Positions 51,032-59,803 of a stretch of DNA of 64,000 bases are shown one piece after another. The notes under the pieces were generated by a model. The model had not been told where the DNA came from. It saw only the letters and a program-made list of their open reading frames with translations, and searched no databases. Each line of letters opens with the position of its first letter. Positions within the stretch are counted from its first letter, which is position 1. Position numbers and translations under genes: made by a program. The DNA is from Bacteroidia bacterium. GTDB taxonomy: Bacteria; Bacteroidota; Bacteroidia; 2-12-FULL-35-15. The stretch lies in the NCBI GenBank assembly GCA_030654175.1, contig JAURXZ010000019.1, forward strand, positions 124,001-188,000. Reading direction: 5' to 3'.

Positions 51032-52363
51032 ATGATAAATTTTCTAAAACCGCCTGCACATCGCGAGCCGCTGCCAAATGAAGAAATTGATCCCGCCTAT
51101 AAGAGATTGCGTTGGCAGGTTTTTCTGGGAATTTTTATTGGATATGCCGGGTATTATTTAGTAAGAAAAAATTTTTCCCTTATAATGCCCGACCTTATAG
51201 CACAAGGCTATACAAAGGGGCAGCTGGGGATAATAGCCTCTGCTGTTTCCATTTCTTATGGTATAAGTAAATTTGTAATGGGAGGCATATCCGACCGAAG
51301 TAATGCAAGGGTTTTCTTAAGTCTGGGATTGATGCTTTCGGCTGTAACTGTTTTATGCTTCGGAACAATTCCTGTTTTAACTTCCACCGTAACCATCATG
51401 TTCATTGTAATGTTTATCAATGGGTGGTTTCAGGGAATGGGGTGGCCTCCATCCGGACGTATTATGGTTCACTGGTTTTCCACAAAAGAACGAGGAACAA
51501 AGATGTCCATCTGGAATGTGGCGCATAATGTTGGTGGCGGTCTTATTGGCCCTTTGGCTGTTTTAGGTGTTGCAATATTCGGAGACTGGGAAAGTAAATT
51601 GTACTTCCCTGCAATGATCGCTATCGTGTTTGCATTCATTGCTTACTTTCTGATCAGAGATACTCCTCAATGCTGTGGATTACCCAATATTGAAGCTTTT
51701 AAAAATGATTACCCCAAAGATTATGAGCAAAGCCACGAGAAAGAATTTTCTACGCGGGAAATATTTTTCACCCATGTTTTAAAAAATAAATTACTTTGGT
51801 TGATCGCTATTTCCAATGCCATGATCTATTTGGTGCGTTATGGAGTATTGGATTGGGCTCCTACCTATCTCGAAGAAGCAAAAGGTTTTTCTATTAAAGA
51901 ATCTGGCTGGGCGTATTTTGCTTATGAATGGGCTGGTATTCCCGGGACTCTCTTGTGCGGCTGGCTTTCGGATAAAGTGTTCAGAGGCCGCAGGGCTCCT
52001 GCCATTGTTATTTATATGCTTTTAGTGATGATCGCAGTTGTTGTATATTGGCAAAATCCTGCGGGAAATATCTTAATTGATAACATTGCTTTGATCGCCA
52101 TCGGGTTCCTGATCTACGGTCCGGTAATGCTGATAGGAGTGCAGGCTTTGGATCTGGTGCCAAAGAAAGCTGCCGGTACTGCAGCAGGACTTACCGGCTT
52201 GTTCGGATACCTGGGAGGTGCATTATTTGCTAATATCGCTATCGGCTTCCTTGTTGATATTTGGGGCTGGGACGCAGCATTCATTCTGATGTTATCAGCA
52301 TGTGTGATCTCAATAGTAGTTACTTTATTCACCTGGAAAAAAGAAAAACTACGGTTATTATAA
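51032..52363 (+). CDS. glpT: Glycerol-3-phosphate/organophosphate antiporter (GlpT family)
   Basis: 443 residues, twelve helices. N-terminal RWQVFLGIFIGYAGYYLVRKNFSL (core YYLVRKN) and FVMGGISDRSNAR are characteristic of the organophosphate:phosphate antiporter family, as is GMGWPPSGRIMVHWFS. It exchanges glycerol-3-phosphate or a similar ester for phosphate across the inner membrane. No glp catabolic gene is adjacent. No terminator hairpin is visible before the next operon. Confidence 0.88.
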   Translation: MINFLKPPAHREPLPNEEIDPAYKRLRWQVFLGIFIGYAGYYLVRKNFSLIMPDLIAQGYTKGQLGIIASAVSISYGISKFVMGGISDRSNARVFLSLGLMLSAVTVLCFGTIPVLTSTVTIMFIVMFINGWFQGMGWPPSGRIMVHWFSTKERGTKMSIWNVAHNVGGGLIGPLAVLGVAIFGDWESKLYFPAMIAIVFAFIAYFLIRDTPQCCGLPNIEAFKNDYPKDYEQSHEKEFSTREIFFTHVLKNKLLWLIAISNAMIYLVRYGVLDWAPTYLEEAKGFSIKESGWAYFAYEWAGIPGTLLCGWLSDKVFRGRRAPAIVIYMLLVMIAVVVYWQNPAGNILIDNIALIAIGFLIYGPVMLIGVQALDLVPKKAAGTAAGLTGLFGYLGGALFANIAIGFLVDIWGWDAAFILMLSACVISIVVTLFTWKKEKLRLL

Positions 52364-52522
52364 AACCGGCATGTTAGTCCAGGCATTGGAATAAAAAAGG
52401 GGTTGCATTTTCTGGAATTTTAAGAATGATTAAAGTCATTGTATAAAGTGATAATTGGTGTAAAAAAAGGATAATTCTAGAGAGATAGCCTTGTAATTCC
52501 GCAATTATTGTCTCAATTTTAT

Positions 52523-53092
52523 CTACACATAATCTTCAAATGAGTATATATTGCTAATTATACTATTCCGGTAGGTTCTGATATTTTCTAATAAAAGAGA
52601 TTGGAAATTTTTTTCTACTGACAAGGATTTTGTTGGAGTATGGATTTGCAGCTGAATTGAATCTAAACAGTCATCTGAATATTTTTGAATTTTATCAGCA
52701 AAAGTTAAGTTTACGGCATACAGTAATTCGACAAATTCTTTACTAAATCTCCTAAACTCAGCTTTTAACTCAGTATCAATTTTTTTTCTCTGAGCAATTG
52801 TTAAACCGGTTTGTTTAAGCTTTTCCGCTATTTGCTCCACTTTACTAAAATGAGAATTTAATTCGATAATTTTGGGAAGGATGATTAATTCTTTAAACCA
52901 ATTATGTCTAAATTCTTTTGATTTCGTTTGTTGCTGAAATATTCTTTCATTCTTTTCTTTTTTTCTTTGATGACTAAAAATATAAACGACTAAACATAGA
53001 TTGATAAATGCAATAATAATGTTGGCAACATCAGCAAATGAAATTGAACCATCATCTGAAAAAATACATTTTGAATAACAATTAAAGAGCAT
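52523..53092 (-). CDS. Single-helix membrane protein with cytoplasmic coiled coil
   Basis: 189 residues. One membrane helix near the N-terminus (FADVANIIIAFINLCLVVYIF at about 19-39), then a basic region and long charged helices (QRKKEKNERIFQQQTKSKE and HFSKVEQIAEKLKQTGL) and a helical C-terminus. I do not recognise a family. Its start overlaps the end of the DUF4325-type gene by 11 bp, so it is the third gene of a tightly coupled operon and probably the membrane partner of the STAS/ATPase pair. Confidence 0.65.
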   Translation of the reverse strand: MLFNCYSKCIFSDDGSISFADVANIIIAFINLCLVVYIFSHQRKKEKNERIFQQQTKSKEFRHNWFKELIILPKIIELNSHFSKVEQIAEKLKQTGLTIAQRKKIDTELKAEFRRFSKEFVELLYAVNLTFADKIQKYSDDCLDSIQLQIHTPTKSLSVEKNFQSLLLENIRTYRNSIISNIYSFEDYV

Positions 53093-53417
53093 TCGTTCTT
53101 CTTAAAATTCGTTTAATTCCTTCTTCAAGATCTTCTTGATGTTCGTATTCTCCCGCATTTATAAATTCGAATCGTTTATTAAATTCATCCTTCCCTAATT
53201 TCTTTACAACATTATATAAGAACTCTTCAAAGAATGATGGGTTGATTGAATACAGATCCGATGGTATAATAATTATAATTTTTTTGTATTCATTTTCTAA
53301 TTTATCAATTTCTGATTTCCCCCTTACAGTGACCCCTCTATCTCTTCCAGTAAAAACTTTAGCTTCAGGAGTTCTGAACTTGTTTAAATCAATAATTATT
53401 TCGTCTTTCATTTTCAT
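53082..53417 (-). CDS. STAS-like DUF4325 protein
   Basis: 111 residues. TGRDRGVTVRGKSEIDKLE at about residues 23-41 followed by a hydrophobic strand IIIIIPSDLYSINPSFFEEFLY matches the STAS-like DUF4325 domain, in which a SxxFxxEFL-type helix follows the strand. STAS folds act as anti-anti-sigma-like switches. The start overlaps the preceding ATPase gene by 4 bp (ATGA). Confidence 0.75.
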   Translation of the reverse strand: MKMKDEIIIDLNKFRTPEAKVFTGRDRGVTVRGKSEIDKLENEYKKIIIIIPSDLYSINPSFFEEFLYNVVKKLGKDEFNKRFEFINAGEYEHQEDLEEGIKRILRRTNAL

Positions 53418-54733
53418 GATGTTTTTAAATCGTCTTCTTGTATAAATATCTTAGCTATAATAATCGTGCCTGGAAAATAATTTTGCACAAATTTAACATA
53501 ATCTGAATCAGGTTTGTTGGATATATCACCTTCTTCGTTAAATGTCATAACCTTCTGTTCATCAGCACCTTTCATCCTGATTTTTGTTTTGTATTTTCCA
53601 TCAAACGTTATTGACGAATTACCAGATAGGATTGTCATTTTTGACAAGTTGTCAACACCGTCATCCCCTTTTAAGCCAAAAAAGCAGTCAATGAAGTTAA
53701 TCGTACCATTGCCTCTATGTGGGCTGATACTACTTACACCATCTTGCAATGCATATAAGGTCCATAACGTTTCTTCTTTGAAAGATTCTCCCGTGAACCA
53801 ATTTTTTTTTGTATATTTAGAAGACAATTCTTCCATTCGAGTAACAATCTCTTGATTTTTACATACTTCAGGGTTATTCAGTCTTTCATAAATGGTTTCA
53901 CCAAAATTAAGAATAACTAAATTGAAAATACCAACATGATTTTCGTTATCATCAATTGAATCTTCAAAATACCCAATTGAATATCGATGATTTGTTGATG
54001 AATGATCTTCTGCATTTGTTATTATTTCTCCAGAAATATTAGCAATATATTTTTTAGCCTTCGCTGTAAGTTCCGGCTTATTCATCTTTTTTAAACAAGA
54101 AATTACATAGTCTACTAAAGCGGTTACATCTAATTCCTTTTTAGCTTCTCTTGCCTCGTCATTAGATTTATGGGTACGAAAACCTATGCATAATGGATAA
54201 GAAATTACACTTGGGTCTTTGTAATCAAAGTTGTTTATGTTTTTATAGGCCCCTGTTGAATAAAGAAATTTTTTAATTTTTAAGGACGTGTTAATTATCC
54301 TTATACTTTTAACATAATTTCTATAACCATAGCTACTTCTTTTTTTGTAATAGCCAATAATATCCTTTAAAATAATATCCATGCAAATTGACGCATCAAG
54401 ATCTATTCTTTCACAGTCTTTGAAATCAATTTCAATGTTAATAGAGTCTTGCCTGTATAAAGAAAAAAGTAAGTCTTTTAAAAACTTAAAGCTTTTACTT
54501 GGTTCGTCAACTAAGGAAAATGTAGACGGAATTTTAAATCTATTTTCCTTATTTTCTAAAACATTCGCTTTTGAAAAAACATCTTTTATTTTAACTATAT
54601 GTCTAACGTTTTTTGAGTGCATTGCCGATTCTCCAACAGAATTGGTGTTTCTTAGTTTTCCTTGTCTTTTAAGAGAGTTAAGGAATTTTTTATGACCTCG
54701 TTCGGTAATTTGAATGTTTTCTTTTTTACTCAT
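53414..54733 (-). CDS. STAS-like/GHKL ATPase (histidine-kinase-like ATPase) fusion protein
   Basis: 439 residues. The first about 90 residues are basic and unassigned. Residues about 90-170 look like a STAS-type domain (IEIDFKDCERIDLDASICMDI). Residues about 225-390 carry the GHKL ATPase N-box GEIITNAEDHS, then VGIFNLVILNFGETIYE (G1-like) and SPHRGNGTINFIDCF (G2-like GxG). No phosphoacceptor histidine or receiver domain is visible, so it resembles anti-sigma (SpoIIAB/RsbW-type) or MORC/DUF-type ATPases rather than a sensor kinase. It is the first gene of the three-gene unit that ends next to glpT and starts beside a tRNA gene. Confidence 0.72.
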   Translation of the reverse strand: MSKKENIQITERGHKKFLNSLKRQGKLRNTNSVGESAMHSKNVRHIVKIKDVFSKANVLENKENRFKIPSTFSLVDEPSKSFKFLKDLLFSLYRQDSINIEIDFKDCERIDLDASICMDIILKDIIGYYKKRSSYGYRNYVKSIRIINTSLKIKKFLYSTGAYKNINNFDYKDPSVISYPLCIGFRTHKSNDEAREAKKELDVTALVDYVISCLKKMNKPELTAKAKKYIANISGEIITNAEDHSSTNHRYSIGYFEDSIDDNENHVGIFNLVILNFGETIYERLNNPEVCKNQEIVTRMEELSSKYTKKNWFTGESFKEETLWTLYALQDGVSSISPHRGNGTINFIDCFFGLKGDDGVDNLSKMTILSGNSSITFDGKYKTKIRMKGADEQKVMTFNEEGDISNKPDSDYVKFVQNYFPGTIIIAKIFIQEDDLKTS

Positions 54734-54817
54734 TTTTTTATTAAAAAAGTTCTCTCAAAAAACGAAGGTATGAAAAAGGACATAGAAAGATTGTTTAAAA
54801 TACGGTCATATTCTTTG

Positions 54818-54892
54818 TGGGCAATACTGGGCTCGAACCAGCGACCCCTACCTTGTCGAGGTAGTGCTCTGAACCAACTGAGCTAATTGCCC
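54818..54892 (-). tRNA. tRNA-Val (anticodon GAC) with C33
   Basis: Folding on the minus strand: acceptor GGGCAAT/ATTGCCC (54892-54886 with 54825-54819), D-arm GCTC/GAGC, anticodon stem CTACC/GGTAG (54864-54860 with 54852-54848), loop TCGACAA, T-arm CTGG-TTCGAGC-CCAG, discriminator A at 54818. CCA is not encoded. The anticodon GAC reads valine codons. Position 33 is C instead of the nearly universal U, and the D-loop is 10 nt. Confidence 0.9.
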
Positions 54893-54893
54893 T

Positions 54894-55205
54894 TTAAATC
54901 AATAAAAAAAGCCACCTGTTTAGGTGGCTTTTGGTGGGAACTACTGACGAAATATCGAAACAATTGTTAGACGACATAGAGGTTTTAGCCAATTTAGAAC
55001 CATATTTGAATATTTGAGCCGATAACATTGAGTTTAGATAAAATATAATTTTCTCAAGGTTTTCTAATCGCTTTATGGCTTGCCGCCCAATACTTGTTCT
55101 TAAATCGTAACCACTTATTTCTAAATGACTAGAATCAATCTTTGCGCAAACACAATATTTCACCTTTTGTTCTTCTACAGCCTCCTTGTATTTGGAATTA
55201 CTCAT
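54894..55205 (-). CDS. Doubtful 103-residue reading frame
   Basis: Starts MSNSKYKEAVEEQKVKYC, with a plausible helical middle (RQAIKRLENLEKIIFYLNSML), but its last about 13 codons (KSHLNRWLFLLI) are the terminator hairpin at 54904-54932 and it stops 2 bp before the tRNA. Either the frame is a chance one or an older gene was truncated here. No family recognised. Confidence 0.3.
   Translation of the reverse strand: MSNSKYKEAVEEQKVKYCVCAKIDSSHLEISGYDLRTSIGRQAIKRLENLEKIIFYLNSMLSAQIFKYGSKLAKTSMSSNNCFDISSVVPTKSHLNRWLFLLI
54904..54932 (-). terminator. Terminator upstream of the tRNA-Val gene
   Basis: AAAAGCCACCT and AGGTGGCTTTT form a perfect 11-bp stem with a 4-nt loop; on the minus strand a T run follows. 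It ends transcripts from the right before the tRNA. Confidence 0.88.
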
Positions 55206-55248
55206 AAGCCATTCTTTGAATTGTATTAATTTAAAAATGTTAGGCTAA

Positions 55249-55692
55249 TTAGTTTAATGCAGTCGCAGATACAACGTCCCAGCCAATTGTTGCTACGTTC
55301 TGGTAAGTGTCAATTTTCAGGTCAACCGTTTTGTCCGAGTTTGCGTTAACAATCTCATAGATAGTATATTCTTTAGCGCCTAATTCTGTCTTTGTTTTTG
55401 TAAAAAACCTTACTCTAACTATAATATCTTTATATGAAGCTAATGTAGCTTTATTATGAATTGTGCATTTTATTTTTAATTTATCGCCCCAAAAGTTTTC
55501 CCTATATGTCCCATCCGCTGATAAATATTCCGTTGGTGTAGCCTGCTCTTGTTGTTTTAGTTCCGCTCTTAATTGTTCTGGAGTTTTTGGTACTTCAAGT
55601 GATGCTGCGTAATTGCCTGCCGTACCAGAATCGGAATTACAGCTTGTCAAAATTGTTGTGGTAACGAGAAGAATAAAAAGTTTATTTTTCAT
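55249..55692 (-). CDS. Lipoprotein of unknown function, FxLYD-like
   Basis: Start preferred at 55692 (MKNKLFILLVTTTILTSC), a lipoprotein signal with cysteine at about residue 18; the ATG at 55701 adds three residues. About 147 residues. The mature part is a beta-sandwich-like domain (LKIKCTIHNKATLASYKDIIVRVRFFTKTKTE in outline: CTIHNKATLASYKDI and VRVRFFTKTKT), like FxLYD domains of cell-surface proteins. No partner gene is apparent. Confidence 0.65.
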   Translation of the reverse strand: MKNKLFILLVTTTILTSCNSDSGTAGNYAASLEVPKTPEQLRAELKQQEQATPTEYLSADGTYRENFWGDKLKIKCTIHNKATLASYKDIIVRVRFFTKTKTELGAKEYTIYEIVNANSDKTVDLKIDTYQNVATIGWDVVSATALN

Positions 55693-55930
55693 AACAGTCA
55701 AGGGTTCGTTTATTTACCAAATGTAATACTTTTTATTAACAACATTATTTCTGTCAGTCTGAATGTCTGGGTATATTCCCCTAATGGTTTGAACGCTTCT
55801 GCAGTGCGGAATTGGGAATCACTTCATTGCCCGCAAGCACAAAATATAATTAGAAATTCAAAAGTTTAATTTATCTCGACAGCATTGCACAAGCGTGCTG
55901 TCATATACTGCCTTTTTTCGTTTGTGTCCA

Positions 55931-56539
55931 TTAGCAACAATTCTCATCTGCTTGAATTGGTGGACATTTAACTGTCCCGTAACTACAATAAACACAACAG
56001 TCGCCTTGCAATGGTTTAAGTTGTTTTTTACAATTTTCACACTCGTAGAAATATACACATGCATCAGTTGGCATAATTTCAGTCTTCTTGTGTCCGCAAT
56101 TTGGGCAGGTCAATGTTGATTGTGTTTCTACTGTCTTCCCGTTGTATATTGTGCAAGTGTCGGAAGTTTCGTGCATTTTGTTCCTTTTATAGTTCCAAAT
56201 TGTCGCAATGAGAAGTCCGAACATACCAGCGTAAAGAAAATACGTCCAATAATCGCTGTCGTTAAAGTTGTAAGTATAGAAAATTAACAGTCCGCTTGGA
56301 AAAGCCACCATTAATGGATATAAACAACGGTGTCTACGATATGAAATGTAAAGTCCGCCAACTGAAATTAAAATCATTGCTTGAAAAACCCACATTGTCC
56401 ACCCACCGAAAAGTTCAAGGCTACCAAGTCCTAGTGCGGAAGCTGCAAATGCAAAGAGTGGAAAACAGCAAGGTGAAAATATTGCGGTCAAAAAAAGTCC
56501 AGCCGTACCCAATTTGTCTATGTTACTCGCTAATTTCAT
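55931..56539 (-). CDS. MerC-like membrane protein fused to a GDCC zinc-ribbon domain
   Basis: 202 residues. Residues 1-130 form four membrane helices with the paired cysteines of MerC-type mercury transporters (FSPCCFPLFAF). Residues about 140-202 form a cysteine-rich module: CPNCGHKKTE, CENCKKQLKP, and the signature GDCCVYCSYGTVKCPPIQ, ending in NCC. The whole protein is a cysteine-rich candidate for moving or sequestering thiophilic metals. No merR, merA or merP is adjacent. Confidence 0.8.
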   Translation of the reverse strand: MKLASNIDKLGTAGLFLTAIFSPCCFPLFAFAASALGLGSLELFGGWTMWVFQAMILISVGGLYISYRRHRCLYPLMVAFPSGLLIFYTYNFNDSDYWTYFLYAGMFGLLIATIWNYKRNKMHETSDTCTIYNGKTVETQSTLTCPNCGHKKTEIMPTDACVYFYECENCKKQLKPLQGDCCVYCSYGTVKCPPIQADENCC

Positions 56540-56974
56540 TCTCGTTTTTTCCGTTACTGTAGGTTTTGTCAGGGTTGCATATAACTAATGTACAGGAGAT
56601 ACTAATTATTCTAATTGGATAGCTTATATAAATATAATTAAAAAAACAAATGGTTCGACTTTACTGTGGAGATAAATCTCATTCAGCAAGATAAGGATTT
56701 TGAGAGTAGTGAATCAGGAGACAAATTTTAAAACAAATTGCTTTAATAACTTCGACACATAAAAATTACGAATTTGTTTGATTTGGAAATTAACTGTTCT
56801 GCCACCCCAAGGCTTTTAACTGTTAAGCCTTCCCATAAACTCCTGAAAATTTATTATATTGCATCTTAAATCAGTTATATGGAGTTTCCATAAGCTTGTA
56901 TATTAGAGGAATGCTAATTCTGAGGTATACATTTGAGGACTTTTCATTTTTTAACTATATATAATTAAAAAACA
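56540..56974. other. 435-bp non-coding stretch with one hairpin
   Basis: No gene seen. AAGGCTT (56809-56815) and AAGCCTT (56825-56831) form a short hairpin; no clear T-run follows. Promoters for the diverging MerC-like and 352-residue genes must lie here. Confidence 0.45.
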
Positions 56975-58033
56975 ATGAAGATGAATTATCCTATAAAATA
57001 TAAAGCTGTATTCGTAACCTTAATTTTTTCTTTTTCAATAATCTTATCCGAAGCAAAAACTCCTCCATCTAATGTACAAATAGAGATGAAGGTAACTAAA
57101 GCCGCTTATAATGAATTAAGAGATAGTGTCCTAAATGAATTCAAAAGTATTAAAAAGGTATTAGCAGAAAATGAAGAAGCATATCAGAGACTTGAAAAGT
57201 CAATGGAGATTGCAAACAATACCATTAGTGCTCAAAACTCATTATTCGATGGATTTGGAGTTCTTTATGGAATTATTACTATAGTTATTACGGTATTACC
57301 TCTTCTAGTGTATTTTATTCAGATCAAACCCGCAGTTGATGAGGCGAAGGTAGCCACTCAAGAATCAGTTGAAAAAAGTATTGAAATTGACAAAAAATTC
57401 CATGAACTAGCGCTAAAATTCGATGAAAAGTTAAACGCAAAAGTTAAAGCAATTCAAGATAAAAGTAGAATTGAAAAAATAGACCAAGCAATTAGCAATA
57501 TTAACATTCCACAAAATGAGCAAACTGTTTATTCTATTAATTACATATCCTTAGTGCCTAATGAGCTCTTTTCAGAATTGCATTTATATAAGTTATATCA
57601 GGCATCTAAATTCCTAACTTCAATCAATGATCAAATAGTTTTAGCTTCTAAATTAACTACTCAAAAAACTGCATTTACAGAGGAATTTTTTCGAAATAAA
57701 ATTATTTCAGAAAACCATGAAACTATTATTTACCAAACTGTTCTATATTTTGCAAAATATGGTCTTTTTGATTCGGCTTTAGAAAATATTTCTAATCAAA
57801 TTATGCGGCAGGATGGATTGTATAAAAAAATAGTGGGTTGGTTATCTGATCAGTTTCCAGAACAAATCCTTTCCCTTATTAACTATGACAGGCTCAACGA
57901 TAATATCAGTGAAAAAGAAAAAAATGAGGTAATCAAGGAATTATCTAATGAGAGAATATATGGAAAAATTAAAAATGAAATTTCAAAATCAAAAATAGTG
58001 CGATTCAGGAATCAATTAAGCCTTCAATTTTAG
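56975..58033 (+). CDS. Membrane-anchored coiled-coil protein of unknown function
   Basis: 352 residues. Signal peptide (AVFVTLIFSFSIILSEA), a helical periplasmic segment (about 30-85), a membrane helix (LYGIITIVITVLPLLVYFIQI at about 92-112), then a long cytoplasmic coiled coil (EAKVATQESVEKSIEIDKKFHEL) and a helical C-terminal domain of about 170 residues. The layout is that of a sensor or transmembrane scaffold. It stands alone, converging on the ubiquitin-like operon with a 5-bp gap. Confidence 0.6.
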   Translation: MKMNYPIKYKAVFVTLIFSFSIILSEAKTPPSNVQIEMKVTKAAYNELRDSVLNEFKSIKKVLAENEEAYQRLEKSMEIANNTISAQNSLFDGFGVLYGIITIVITVLPLLVYFIQIKPAVDEAKVATQESVEKSIEIDKKFHELALKFDEKLNAKVKAIQDKSRIEKIDQAISNINIPQNEQTVYSINYISLVPNELFSELHLYKLYQASKFLTSINDQIVLASKLTTQKTAFTEEFFRNKIISENHETIIYQTVLYFAKYGLFDSALENISNQIMRQDGLYKKIVGWLSDQFPEQILSLINYDRLNDNISEKEKNEVIKELSNERIYGKIKNEISKSKIVRFRNQLSLQF

Positions 58034-58038
58034 AAATA

Positions 58039-58401
58039 TTAATTTTCCCAAGTAGATTTAGCCCATATCAATTTTCCGCTTTTAATAATAAAATGACTAC
58101 GGCAACCTTCTGTTCTCCATATTGAAGGAGATATAGTGGGACGGCCTAACTTATCAATCCATATTCTCCAACTAGGATTAGCCCCTTTGATAAGAGAAAG
58201 CATTATAATTTCATTGCATCCACAGGGACATCTTAAGTAAGCCCACTTTACATAATCTTTTCCACCAACAATTGTTATTCGATCAACCCTTATATTTTCA
58301 TGCGGAGGATTATCATGCACGAAATTTGTTGAATAATTAATTAATCCGAAGCGATTCAAAAGTTGTGAAATTGATTTTGAGATAAAATTATTATTTTTCA
58401 T
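58039..58401 (-). CDS. DUF6527-like protein
   Basis: 120 residues. CPCGCNEIIML at about residues 58-68 is a compact cysteine group likely to bind zinc; DKLGRPTISPSIWR..GCRSHFIIKSGKL at about 85-115 is typical of DUF6527. Such genes are regular companions of bacterial ubiquitin-like operons. It follows the E1-JAB gene by 1 bp and is the last gene of the operon. Confidence 0.8.
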   Translation of the reverse strand: MKNNNFISKSISQLLNRFGLINYSTNFVHDNPPHENIRVDRITIVGGKDYVKWAYLRCPCGCNEIIMLSLIKGANPSWRIWIDKLGRPTISPSIWRTEGCRSHFIIKSGKLIWAKSTWEN

Positions 58402-58402
58402 T

Positions 58403-59803
58403 CTATACCATATCCAAAAACGGTTCCATATCTCCTCTTCCCCAGTAGGAAGTATTACTACAAATTTTACATTCTATTCGGCTTTTATTTAGTGGTTTTA
58501 GATCCATGTCCATATGAAAAAACCGTAATCTATGATTTACTGCACCTGTAGATCGATAGCCCTGTATCCTGTGTATAAATTCGTTAACTGCTACAGTTGC
58601 TATTTCAGTTGTAAAAGTTATAACTGCTGGACTGGGATTCTGTTCTCCTAAAACATACGCTTCTGCTTTTAATCGTTCGTAACCATCTGGATCATTTCGT
58701 TTTAAACTTTCAGCATTGGCTTGGGTTGCATTTATTACTCCATTACAGAGTAAACAGGAGCAACCAGGAAAAAGTACAGTAACTCGTCCATTCAGGTTTC
58801 TTATACTTGGAGGTTCTTCATTAGACACGATGATTGCTAACCCCATATCAATTACCGGGATTAAGTAAAAATATGCAAGTCTATTAATTAGCAATCTACC
58901 TGAATTATCATCCGTGCAACCAAAAATAACATCACAAGATTTTAAAGCATTTTTAGCCTCATTAGAAGAAACCCAATCTTGAATAGGAACCACTTTGGTT
59001 TCTAATCCCATTTCTTCAATCTCTAATGCAATTACTTTAACCTTTGGTTTATCAATATCTTTAGATTTAGCTCCATGTAATCGATTTAAATTTGTAATTT
59101 CAACTACATCTTTATCAATTAAAAGAATATGCCCAATTCCAAGGCGGGCTAACAGCATCGCAGTTGCGGAACCAGTGGCACCACATCCAACAATGCCCAC
59201 TTTTAATTTCGATAAATCTTGGATTAATGTTTTTCCAAAAGCCAATTGTTGCCGATGAAAAGCTTCGTGCGTGTGAAATTTTTTTTGATGTGGGTATAAA
59301 AATTTATAGTTATCTCCTAAAATCCTAATGAAACTTAAATCAGTGCTTCTAAGATTACAATCCCATGCTCTTCCTATTAAATTACCATCAGGCGTGATTA
59401 TAAGACTCAAATGAGCTCTAGTCCCACCATTCCTATTAAATGCGAGTTTAAATAAAGCCGGTTCATGTTCGTCATCTACAGAAGAAAAATGATTTACTCC
59501 GGTAGGATGGTTATGGACAACGGCTATAGCAAAATTTTTGCTTTCAGCTTTTTTAAGAACGGCTAGAAATGAATTTGTATCCCATGTAACCTTATATTTT
59601 TCAGACTCAATAAGTTCCTCATCAGGTACTGTAATAATCTCTCTTGATAAAAATCTTTCTTCATGCTCTTCATCCCAAATGTTGTTTTCCAAAAAAGACC
59701 TGCCACATAAAATATAAGCTACTCTTTCAAGGCCATCCTCCCGAATCAAATGATTCTTTAACTGGTCATAATGTTCTTGGGTAAGAGTTAAAGTATTGTT
59801 CAT
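58403..59803 (-). CDS. JAB (Mov34) deubiquitinase-like domain fused to ThiF/E1-like adenylyltransferase
   Basis: 466 residues. Residues 1-145 are a JAB/JAMM metalloprotease domain: HNHPTGVNHFSSVDD gives the HxH-x7-SxxD zinc motif exactly. Residues about 185-350 are an E1-like ATP-binding domain with VGIVGCGATGSATAM, IDKDVVEITNLNR and GCTDDNSGR. Zinc cysteines follow (CSCLLC and CKIC). The region that usually holds the catalytic cysteine reads NPSPAVITFTTEIA, without cysteine. The protein would activate the small Ubl and release conjugates. It overlaps the E2-like gene by 4 bp. Confidence 0.88.
   Translation of the reverse strand: MNNTLTLTQEHYDQLKNHLIREDGLERVAYILCGRSFLENNIWDEEHEERFLSREIITVPDEELIESEKYKVTWDTNSFLAVLKKAESKNFAIAVVHNHPTGVNHFSSVDDEHEPALFKLAFNRNGGTRAHLSLIITPDGNLIGRAWDCNLRSTDLSFIRILGDNYKFLYPHQKKFHTHEAFHRQQLAFGKTLIQDLSKLKVGIVGCGATGSATAMLLARLGIGHILLIDKDVVEITNLNRLHGAKSKDIDKPKVKVIALEIEEMGLETKVVPIQDWVSSNEAKNALKSCDVIFGCTDDNSGRLLINRLAYFYLIPVIDMGLAIIVSNEEPPSIRNLNGRVTVLFPGCSCLLCNGVINATQANAESLKRNDPDGYERLKAEAYVLGEQNPSPAVITFTTEIATVAVNEFIHRIQGYRSTGAVNHRLRFFHMDMDLKPLNKSRIECKICSNTSYWGRGDMEPFLDMV

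Noticed and set aside
52364-54892. Direct repeat of the tRNA-Val 3' end on the far side of the three-gene operon
   Set aside because: The spacer between glpT and the operon (52364-52522) has no copy of the tRNA 3' sequence, so an integration event bounded by these two points is not shown.
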